Shown here: one piece after another, positions 12,038 to 18,887 of the stretch
Numbering within the stretch: position 1 is the first letter of the stretch
Layout of the letters: the number at the start of each line of letters is the position of its first letter
Assembly (NCBI GenBank): GCA_964374095.1
Contig: CAYJXJ010000068.1
Location: 1-21,981 of the forward strand
Source of the DNA: CAYJXJ01 sp964374095
GTDB lineage: Bacteria > Elusimicrobiota > Elusimicrobia > UBA1565 > UBA9628
Direction: 5' to 3'
Length of the DNA: 21,981 nt
Program-made: the position numbers and the translations under genes
The notes under the pieces: model-generated
Database searches by the model: none
What the model saw: only the letters and a program-made list of their open reading frames with translations
What the model was told of the DNA's origin: nothing

Positions 12038-13443
12038 TTGCGCGCCTCCGCCGCGACCCTCGCTTCGGCCAGCGGCAACGTGAAACAAAATGACGAGCCG
12101 CGCCCCGGTTCGCTCTCGGCCCAGATGCGGCCGCCGTGTCCTTCCACGATGGCCCGGCAAATGGCCAGCCCCAGGCCCGTGCCCTTGGGGCCGCGCGCGG
12201 CGCCGCGGGCTTCCTTGACCTGCTCGAACTTCTGGAATAGACGGGCGAGATCCTTGGCCGCGATGCCGATGCCGTTGTCCGACACGCGGATCGTCAGGAC
12301 GGCGGCGGCCTCGGCGGTGAGGCTGACCCGCCCCCCCGCGGGCGTGAACTTAAGGGCGTTGGACACGAGGTTGGTGAGGACTTGGCGAACCCGCTCCGGG
12401 TCGGCGAGCACGCGGGGAAGTTCCCGGCTGAGTTCCGAGGCGTCCAAAGCCACGCGGTTGGATTCGGCCAAGGGCGACAGCAGACGCAGGACTTCGTCGG
12501 CCAAAGGCCGGAGTTCAACCGAGCCCTTCTGGAGGGTGAATGCCCCCTTCTCGATCTTGGCCAGGTCGAGAAGGTCGGTCACGAAGCGCGAGAGGCGGGC
12601 GGTGTGGCCGCGGATGAAGGAAATGTCTTCCACCCAGCGCGACACGTCGCGCGGGGCCTTGCTCTCGTGGAGTATGAGCGAGAGATAGGAGTCGATGGCG
12701 GCCAGCGGGCTCTTGAGCTCGTGGGTCACCGAGGAGACGAAATCGCGCTTCATCTCGTCGAGTTGTTCGAGCTTGGCGGCCATCTCGTTGAATTCGCGGG
12801 AAAGCTGGCCCAACTCGCCGGCTCCCGGGGCCGGTATGCGCGTGCCGAGCTTGCCCTGTCCAAGGGAGGACGCCGCGTCGGCCAGACGCGAGATCGGCCG
12901 GGTCAGAGAGACCGCGAGCAGCACCGACGCCGCCAGCCCCACCAGCGTCATGAGCATGGTCACGGCGAGTATGCGTTGGCGCGTGCGGCCCAGCGCCCGC
13001 CCGACCGAGTCCATGGCCCGGGCTTCGGAGAAGCCGGCCACGGCTTCTCCGATGGGTTGGCCGCGCGCGTCGATGGCACGGCGGACCACGCGCACTCCCC
13101 CCTCCGGCCTAGGCAGCCCCGCGGCCGGCGTGCCGGAGAGATCCCGCCGGGTGTGGGCCAGAACAAGGTCTCCCTTGCCGCCGGGGGCGGCGACGTAGGC
13201 GAAGGCGAGCTCCGGGCTGCGTTGGGGCAGGGCCGCGGTGAAATTGATCAGCATGAGGTCGTCCTGGCTGAGGTGGCTCTCCACGGCCACCTGGGCGAGG
13301 GAGTGGACGATTTCCTCTTCATGCTCCTGCACCTCGGAGAGCAGGAAGCCGCGCTCCGTCCAATAGAGAATGCCGGTCGTGGCCGAGACCACAAATAGCA
13401 CCAGGCCCGAGATCACCAGCGAGAAGCGGGTCTTGAGGCTCAT
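12034..13443 (-). CDS. membrane sensor histidine kinase
   Basis: 469 residues. TM1 is at about 7-28, a periplasmic domain of about 125 residues follows, and TM2 is at about 158-180. HAMP is at about 180-232, and the HisKA H-box is SSVTHELKSPLAAI with H241. The HATPase domain has the N-box NLVSNALKF (358-366), DNGIGI (389-394) and GTGLGLAI (421-428). It is an orthodox, complete kinase. I chose the ATG at 13443 because it begins MSLKTRFSLVISG and overlaps the previous stop as ATGA. Upstream residues in the open frame are a shadow of the TPR gene. Its neighbours (PorV-like barrel, secreted sorting-domain protein, periplasmic TPR protein) suggest that it monitors envelope or secretion state. Confidence 0.9.
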   Translation of the reverse strand: MSLKTRFSLVISGLVLFVVSATTGILYWTERGFLLSEVQEHEEEIVHSLAQVAVESHLSQDDLMLINFTAALPQRSPELAFAYVAAPGGKGDLVLAHTRRDLSGTPAAGLPRPEGGVRVVRRAIDARGQPIGEAVAGFSEARAMDSVGRALGRTRQRILAVTMLMTLVGLAASVLLAVSLTRPISRLADAASSLGQGKLGTRIPAPGAGELGQLSREFNEMAAKLEQLDEMKRDFVSSVTHELKSPLAAIDSYLSLILHESKAPRDVSRWVEDISFIRGHTARLSRFVTDLLDLAKIEKGAFTLQKGSVELRPLADEVLRLLSPLAESNRVALDASELSRELPRVLADPERVRQVLTNLVSNALKFTPAGGRVSLTAEAAAVLTIRVSDNGIGIAAKDLARLFQKFEQVKEARGAARGPKGTGLGLAICRAIVEGHGGRIWAESEPGRGSSFCFTLPLAEARVAAEARK

Positions 13444-14663
13444 GGCTTCTCCCGCTTGGCCCGCTCCAGGGCCTTGCGCGCCTTGGGGTGTTCCGAATCC
13501 ATTTCCAGGCAGGCGCTCCACAGCCGGATGGCCTCTTCCAGATTTCCGACCGAGTAGGACCGCAGGCCTTTCTGATAGAGCTCGTGCGCCCATTCCCGCG
13601 TGACCTCGGCTGAGGCGGCGACCGGCGCCGAACCCGCAGGAGAGGGTGGTTCCTTAACGCCATCGCCCTCGGGTTTCGACCCGGGGTCTGCTTCAGGTAG
13701 AACCGGGGCGGGAGGGGTTCGGGGCTTGGAGCGCCGGGCCGCCGCCGGGGGGGGGCGCGGCGAGGGCGCGGCGGCCGGGGGCGGGGAGGCCGGCTTGGAA
13801 GCGAGTTCCGCTCCCCGCTGTTTGGCCCGCTCGGCGTAGAATTTGGCCTCGGCGTTTTCGGGGTCGGCCTCCAGAATTGTGCGCCATTCCTTTTCGGACG
13901 CGGCGTAATCCCCCCGCCGCAGAAAGTTGAAGGCCCGGACGCTGCGCCAGAGCAGGTCCTCCCTGGCCTTCTCGGCCTCGCCCGTCTCCCGCGCCAGCGC
14001 CTTGAGCCTTTCTTGGTCGGGGGGCTTCCCGTCGTAAAGCCCCCCGGATTCGGCCCAACGCTTGGCGTTGTCCTGTTCGATGAGCAGATCCTCGCCAAGC
14101 GCGCCGGTGGAGAAGGAGCCGGGCCAGCGGCCCTTCCAGTTGGATTGGGGGGCCGCGGACGGAAAAGCCGCCAAGAGCTTGGACTGAAATGCTCCCTTGG
14201 CGCGGGCGAAAGTCTGCTGCGACCGGAATGAGACCGGGTAGCGGCGGACCGACTCGGCATGCTCCTTCAATGCCTCTTCGAGCCGATTCGGGTCGGCCGC
14301 CAGCTCCAGGGCCCGCTCGTGGGACCGTTTCCAGCGCATTAGCGATGGGGAGCCGGGCACATCATCCCCGCCGCCGGCCATGGCGCGGATCTCCTGCATG
14401 ATCAGCCCGCGCTCCTTTGAGGCGGCATCGCGCTCGATCTTAACCAACTCACGGGCGGCCTCCCCCAGCCGCGCGCGCGCGCCGGGGTAGGCGGGCTCCT
14501 CAAGAAGGACGTCCATGAACCCTTCGAGAGCCTGTTGGAACTTGCCCGTCTTAAGGGCGGTCAGGCTGTCGTGGTAGGTCTTCTCAACGCGAAACGAGTA
14601 GGCCGCGGCGGGACGGGCGCTCAACAGCGCCGCGCCGGCCAGCAAGGCTGCCCACCGGGTCAC
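13440..14663 (-). CDS. exported TPR-repeat protein with proline-rich linker
   Basis: 407 residues, GTG start at 14663 with GGAGGAG at the proper distance. The N-terminal signal peptide is LLAGAALLSARPAAAYSF. TPR-like units occur at about 28-60 (YHDSLTALKTGKFQQALEGF), about 235-275 (NFLRRGDYAASEKEWRTIL) and 365-400 (ELYQKGLRSYSVGNLEEAIRLW). A low-complexity Pro/Ala/Lys linker lies at about 285-345. It is probably a periplasmic scaffold. It is coupled by an ATGA overlap to the sensor kinase, so it may be an accessory to signal sensing. Confidence 0.8.
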   Translation of the reverse strand: MTRWAALLAGAALLSARPAAAYSFRVEKTYHDSLTALKTGKFQQALEGFMDVLLEEPAYPGARARLGEAARELVKIERDAASKERGLIMQEIRAMAGGGDDVPGSPSLMRWKRSHERALELAADPNRLEEALKEHAESVRRYPVSFRSQQTFARAKGAFQSKLLAAFPSAAPQSNWKGRWPGSFSTGALGEDLLIEQDNAKRWAESGGLYDGKPPDQERLKALARETGEAEKAREDLLWRSVRAFNFLRRGDYAASEKEWRTILEADPENAEAKFYAERAKQRGAELASKPASPPPAAAPSPRPPPAAARRSKPRTPPAPVLPEADPGSKPEGDGVKEPPSPAGSAPVAASAEVTREWAHELYQKGLRSYSVGNLEEAIRLWSACLEMDSEHPKARKALERAKREKP

Positions 14664-14706
14664 GGTTCTCCTCCAGTATGATGAGGAGTCGAACCATTTC
14701 CTTCGG

Positions 14707-15837
14707 TCATCGCTTGCGCTCCATGGCGTCCCGGACCTCGCGCAGCAGGCGCAGGGCTTCCTTGTTGAGGGGGTCGAGCCCCAAGGCCTCGTTGAGGCGC
14801 TCCGCGGCCTCGACGTGGCGCCCGTCCTTGGAGAGCTCGCGGGCCTGCGCGATCCTCTGGCGGGCCTTCTCCTGTTCCGAGGTGACGGAAGGGGTGTATT
14901 CGATGGGCGCGCCCAGGCGCAGGGAGACTCCCATCAAGTGGGTGAAGCCCATCCGTCCGTAGTTCGCCAGGGCGTAGTCGATGTCGAGGTTCTTGATTCG
15001 AAAGCCCACCCCCGCGCGGTACCCAAAGCCCAAGCTCTGGTGCGAGGTCAGCCCCAGGCGCCAGGCCAAGACATGCGCGATCCTAAGTTCGAAGCCCGCG
15101 TGGTGGCGGACGGATTCGTAGCGGGGCTTCTTGACGTCGTAGGCCACGACCAGGGGGTCTCCGTAGACCGGCACGGCGTAGCTCACGCCCGCGCCGTAGA
15201 CCGTCGGAGCCTTTTCCTTCTCGCGGTCGAACTGGAAGTTCTGGCCGAAGGAGAGCGCCGAGGCTCCGGCCGCGATGGCGCCGGGGCCCAGGGGCCATAC
15301 CACGATCACGCCGGCGTCGCCCATGGCGGCCACCGCGCGCGCCGTGTCGAGCGAGGACCGGGCGTACTTGCCTCCGGCTCCGGCGAAGACCCCATAGCGC
15401 AGGTCGTCGGTTTGGCTCCAAACGCGGCGCGCGTAGGAGGCCTTGAAGGAGAAATCCTGGGCCGTGACCTCGCCGGCCTTGACCCCGGAGTTGTCGAAGC
15501 CTTGGAAGGACTGCACCCGCATGATCGAACCCCCGAGGCCGAAAGTCCCCCAGTCCCGGGTCGGGTGCGCGTAGGCGAAGTGTTGGAGGTTGATGCCCTC
15601 GTACCAGTGGTTGTAGCTGAAGGCCGCCTCCGGATAGGTCAGGCGCGCCATGCCGGCGGGGTTGAGGAAAAGCGCCGAGATGGCGTCGTTGGCCAAACCG
15701 GCGCCGGTCTCCCCCATCCCCATGGAGCGCGGGCTGGCGGCGACCTTGAGGAAATCGGCGCTGGAGCCGCCCGGCGCTGCCTCCGAGGTCGCCGGGCCGA
15801 GGAGGCAGAGCAGGCAGAGTAATAGAGCCTTGCTCAT
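14707..15837 (-). CDS. PorV/PorQ-family outer-membrane protein with C-terminal TPR
   Basis: 376 residues. Signal peptide MSKALLLCLLCLLGPATSEAA, then SADFLKVAASPRSMGMGETGAGLANDAISALFLNPAGMARL. This is the N-terminal signature of PorV/PorQ/FadL-like barrels (AR.xGMG.A.....D..A...NPAGL). Alternating strands follow up to about residue 310. The last 50 residues form a TPR-like helix pair (GRHVEAAERLNEALGLDPLN), an unusual addition. PorV-type proteins shuttle cargo carrying C-terminal sorting domains in type IX secretion. I chose the ATG at 15837 because it begins the signal peptide and overlaps the previous stop (ATGA). The preceding gene encodes a protein with just such a C-terminal domain. Confidence 0.85.
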   Translation of the reverse strand: MSKALLLCLLCLLGPATSEAAPGGSSADFLKVAASPRSMGMGETGAGLANDAISALFLNPAGMARLTYPEAAFSYNHWYEGINLQHFAYAHPTRDWGTFGLGGSIMRVQSFQGFDNSGVKAGEVTAQDFSFKASYARRVWSQTDDLRYGVFAGAGGKYARSSLDTARAVAAMGDAGVIVVWPLGPGAIAAGASALSFGQNFQFDREKEKAPTVYGAGVSYAVPVYGDPLVVAYDVKKPRYESVRHHAGFELRIAHVLAWRLGLTSHQSLGFGYRAGVGFRIKNLDIDYALANYGRMGFTHLMGVSLRLGAPIEYTPSVTSEQEKARQRIAQARELSKDGRHVEAAERLNEALGLDPLNKEALRLLREVRDAMERKR

Positions 15838-17219
15838 CGTATCACCGCAAGTTTCCCTGTCTTTCTGTTCTCGCCCGAGACGACCTCCCAGAGGTAAAGA
15901 CCCGAGGACACGACCTCGCCGGCCGAGTTCTTGACGTCCCAACTCTGCGGGTTGGCGGAAATCTCAATTTCCCGGACCAACCGGCCCGAAGGGGTGAATA
16001 TCCGGATCTGTCCCTTCTGGGGAAGATTGGTGAACCGGATGCCCTGCGCCCAGGTGCCGTAGCGCCCCGAGTTGTTGGCGTTGGGGCGGAAAGGGACCGG
16101 GAAGGCGTAGACGATGGAGGTGTCGGTATCGACCTCCCCGACCGCGGCCAGATGCGAGAAGTGGTTGGTGGGCAGGATGATGCGGCCGTTGCTGAGATCG
16201 AGCCGGGAAGCCGGTTCGCGGACCCAGAGCTTCTCGTCTTCGTTGAGGCGCCAGACCGCCAAGGACTTGCTCCGGACGGGCGGGTCGGTCCCGTCGACGC
16301 GTCCGTCGCCGTCGGCGTCCGTGAACGGCAGGTTGAGGCGGGCGTTGGCGGCGAGGTGAGAAGTCCAGGCCGCCCCGTCACCGGTGAAGGCTTCGACGAG
16401 AACGACCTTGAGCGGCCGGGTCCCCGGCCCCAGGGTCTTTTCAAGATTATCGTTGGCCTCCACGACCAAGGGGGTTTTCACGCCGGTGCTCATCAAGATG
16501 AAGTAGTCGGACGGGAAGGCCCCCCCCGGGACCTCGATGGTGGTGGAGGGATCCCCCGGCGCGGCCAAGGTATTGGCGGCCAGGTAGTCCCGGTTGACGG
16601 CGAAGGTCTGCGCCGTGGTCGTCGACAAGGGCGTGCCGTTGATGTCCTTGGCGGCGGTCGACATGGCGATGACGTAGGTCGTGCCCTTGGCCCAGCCGCC
16701 GGGGAGGTTGACGTAGGCGATTTGCTGGGTCGCCGAATAGGCGAGCGTGTAGGCCTGGGGCGCGGAGATCGCGTTGCCCAGGGGATCGAGGACGGCGGTC
16801 ACCGTGATCGCCCCGGCCAGAGAGGTCGAAGACATCTCGTTATTGAAGGTCAGCAGCGTAGCGTTCTGCGGGTAGACTCCGTAGACCACCCCGCCGGAGG
16901 TGACCGTGGCCGAGGAACCCATGGCGCCGGTCATCACCGAACTGCCCGTCGAATTGGAGGGCACCTGGGAGAGGTACCCCGTGATCACCATGGTCGAGGC
17001 CGAGGCCGTCGGTCCGATCATGGAGGAGATGGCGATGAAGGGCTCTCCCATGGTATGCGTGACCGAGTAGTCGCCGCCGGTGAGAGTCCCCCCGATCTCG
17101 CCATGGAGGGACTTGATGAGTATCCAGGTGCCGCTGGAGGAGACGTAAGCCGCGGCGGGCTTAGGGTGCAGGGCTAGGGCTGAAAGAAGGGCGGTCGCAA
17201 GGACCCAGGCTCGGCGCAC
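15834..17219 (-). CDS. secreted Ig-like protein with FlgD/type-IX-like C-terminal module
   Basis: 461 residues, GTG start, signal peptide (WVLATALLSALALHPKPAAA). Residues about 105-210 resemble a bacterial Ig-like (Big_5/SbsA) domain with FNNEMSSTSLAGAITV. The middle is an Asp-rich DADGDGRVDGTDP, a dockerin-like calcium loop. The C-terminal 85 residues (YAFPVPFRPNANNSGRYG, then IRIFTPSGRLVREIE, then SGLYLWEVVSGENRKTGKL) form the FlgD-like/type A sorting module. It overlaps the PorV-like gene by 4 nt, so cargo and transporter are co-translated. The -10 box ends 7 nt before the GTG, so the mRNA may be leaderless. Three 11-bp-spaced repeats upstream suggest OmpR/PhoB-type control. Confidence 0.8.
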   Translation of the reverse strand: MRRAWVLATALLSALALHPKPAAAYVSSSGTWILIKSLHGEIGGTLTGGDYSVTHTMGEPFIAISSMIGPTASASTMVITGYLSQVPSNSTGSSVMTGAMGSSATVTSGGVVYGVYPQNATLLTFNNEMSSTSLAGAITVTAVLDPLGNAISAPQAYTLAYSATQQIAYVNLPGGWAKGTTYVIAMSTAAKDINGTPLSTTTAQTFAVNRDYLAANTLAAPGDPSTTIEVPGGAFPSDYFILMSTGVKTPLVVEANDNLEKTLGPGTRPLKVVLVEAFTGDGAAWTSHLAANARLNLPFTDADGDGRVDGTDPPVRSKSLAVWRLNEDEKLWVREPASRLDLSNGRIILPTNHFSHLAAVGEVDTDTSIVYAFPVPFRPNANNSGRYGTWAQGIRFTNLPQKGQIRIFTPSGRLVREIEISANPQSWDVKNSAGEVVSSGLYLWEVVSGENRKTGKLAVIR

Positions 17220-17226
17220 GTATATA

Positions 17227-17254
17227 AGGATAGCCTGGAATGAGGATTATTCAA
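17227..17254 (-). promoter_or_regulatory. promoter of the secretion/sensor operon
   Basis: TTGAAT (17254-17249), a 16-nt spacer and TATCCT (17232-17227) on the minus strand. The GTG start codon follows after 7 nt, which fits a leaderless transcript. Confidence 0.55.
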
Positions 17255-17264
17255 TAGTGTGTTA

Positions 17265-17292
17265 ATGAATAACTTATGAATACTTTATGAAT
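17265..17292 (-). promoter_or_regulatory. three ATTCAT repeats at 11-bp period (OmpR/PhoB-type operator)
   Basis: ATTCAT on the minus strand occurs at 17292-17287, 17281-17276 and 17270-17265, exactly 11 bp apart. The repeats end about one period upstream of the -35 box at 17254. Direct repeats with 11-bp spacing and a TCAT core are the geometry of PhoB/OmpR-family sites. The OmpR-family gene 17310-18020 ends 17 bp away. Binding by that protein is inferred. Confidence 0.65.
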
Positions 17293-17309
17293 GCGGGCGC
17301 CGGCTGCGC

Positions 17310-18020
17310 TCACTCCAGCCGATAGCCCATCCCCCACACGGTCTTGATCCGCGCGCCAGCCCGGCCGAGCTTCTTGCGGATGTGGGAGATGAATTGGGCG
17401 ATGGTCAGATTCGCCTGCTCCTGACCGGTCTGCCCCGCCCACAGCGCTCCGGCGAGGTCCTCCTTGGTGACGAGTTCGCCGGCGCGTCCGAGCAGGACGG
17501 TGAGGACGGAATACTCACGCGGCGAGAGGGCGATTTCGCGCGGATTTTCCCCCTCCCTCACGAGGAAGCGGTGAGCCTTGAGATCGAGTTGGAACGCGCC
17601 GTCGGCGGTGCGCAGCAAGCCGGAGGCGGCCGGGGCGCGGCGGCGGCGCTCCATGGCCGAGATGAGCGCGAGCACCCGCGCCGTCAACACGCGGGGATCG
17701 ACCGGTTTGGCGAGGTATTCGACGGCTCCGGCGCGCAGCCCCGCGATGACGTTCGGGGGGCTCGTGTAATCCGCGGAGACCGCGACGATCGGGACGCGGA
17801 GGGCGGCGAGCGCCTCCCGCAGGCCGGCCACCGCGGGCCAGGGCGGCCGGGGCCCGCCGTCGAGGTCGGCGATGACGATCTGGGGAGGGGCGGCGCGGGA
17901 GGCGTCGGCCAGCGCGGCCAGGCCCGACACTTGGCGCAGGCGGATCCCCGCGGCCGCGAAGGGTTCGCGCAGCGATTGAGCCAGGGCCGCGTCTTCCGTG
18001 CCCAGAAGCGCCTCGGGCAC
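17310..18020 (-). CDS. OmpR/PhoB-family response regulator
   Basis: 236 residues. The receiver (about 1-120) has E9/D10, phospho-acceptor D52 (VIADLDG), S82 and K105 (LAKPVD). The receiver is somewhat atypical, with ADLDG instead of DLxLP, but is probably still phosphorylatable. The winged-helix domain (about 140-236) has LSPREYSVLTVLL, then HIRKKLG and the typical end IKTVWGMGYRLE. The start is GTG at 18020, 3 nt after the MetF stop, so it is the last gene of the TPR-MetF operon. No kinase gene is adjacent; the kinase at 12034-13443 in the neighbouring operon is a candidate partner. Confidence 0.9.
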   Translation of the reverse strand: MPEALLGTEDAALAQSLREPFAAAGIRLRQVSGLAALADASRAAPPQIVIADLDGGPRPPWPAVAGLREALAALRVPIVAVSADYTSPPNVIAGLRAGAVEYLAKPVDPRVLTARVLALISAMERRRRAPAASGLLRTADGAFQLDLKAHRFLVREGENPREIALSPREYSVLTVLLGRAGELVTKEDLAGALWAGQTGQEQANLTIAQFISHIRKKLGRAGARIKTVWGMGYRLE

Positions 18021-18023
18021 GGG

Positions 18024-18887
18024 CTAGCCTCTCAGCCGCCGGAGGATTTCCGCGGTCGAGCGGGATTTGTTCAGGGTATAGAAGTGAATCCCCGGGGCAC
18101 CGCCGTCGAGGAGATCGCGGCATTGGCGAACGGCGTAGTCGATGCCGTAACGGATCACGGCCTCGGGGTCGGCCGAGAGCCTCTCCAGTTCGGCGGCCAT
18201 GCCCGCCGGGATCTTGGCGCCGCACATGGCGGTGAAACGCACGAGCTGGGGATAGCTCGTGACCGGCATGATGCCCGGGACGATGGGGACCTTTACGCCG
18301 GCTTCGCGGGCGCGCCGGGTGAAGGTGAAGTAGTCCGGGTTGTTGAAGAAGAGCTGGGTGATGAGCCATGCCGCGCCGGCGGACACCTTTTCAACCAGCC
18401 GGCGCAAATCTTCGTCCGCGGTAGGAGCCTCGGGGTGCTTTTCCGGGTACGCGGCCGCCGCGACCTGGAACCCCCCGCGTTTGTTGATAAACTCGACCAG
18501 GTCGCGGCCGTATGGCAGTTCGCGCTGCCCGGGAGGGAGTACGGCCACGTCTTTTGGCGGATCGCCGCGCAAGGCGACTATGTTCTCGATTCCTAGGGCC
18601 GCCAACTTATCAAGGGTGTCGCTTATCTCCGCCCTGGTATGCGTAATGCAGGTAAGATGACAAGCTGTCTCGATGCCGACCTCGCGCTTGACGCGTCCGG
18701 CGGTCTCGACGGTGAGGCTTCGCGCCGATCCTCCGGCGCCGTAGGTGAGGGTGACGAAGTCGGGCCCCAAGGCCTTCAATTCGCGTACGCCGGCCAGGAA
18801 CCCGTCGCTATCAACGGGGGGCTTCGGCAAAAAGAACTCGAATGAGAAAACGGGCTTCCCGCGGCCGAAGAGCTCCGGGACCTTCAC
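18024..18887 (-). CDS. metF: 5,10-methylenetetrahydrofolate reductase
   Basis: 287 residues, normal for bacterial MetF. FSFEFF has the catalytic Glu (E17). FVTLTYGAGGS, ENIVALRGDPP and ITQLFFNN are the flavin- and folate-site motifs of this TIM barrel. It reduces methylene-THF to methyl-THF for methionine synthesis. I chose GTG at 18887 because it overlaps the stop of the TPR gene as GTGA and has AAAAAGGG upstream. The longer open frame with about 190 extra residues is a shadow of that TPR gene. The context, between a giant TPR gene and an OmpR-type regulator with no methionine genes nearby, is unusual. Confidence 0.93.
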   Translation of the reverse strand: MKVPELFGRGKPVFSFEFFLPKPPVDSDGFLAGVRELKALGPDFVTLTYGAGGSARSLTVETAGRVKREVGIETACHLTCITHTRAEISDTLDKLAALGIENIVALRGDPPKDVAVLPPGQRELPYGRDLVEFINKRGGFQVAAAAYPEKHPEAPTADEDLRRLVEKVSAGAAWLITQLFFNNPDYFTFTRRAREAGVKVPIVPGIMPVTSYPQLVRFTAMCGAKIPAGMAAELERLSADPEAVIRYGIDYAVRQCRDLLDGGAPGIHFYTLNKSRSTAEILRRLRG

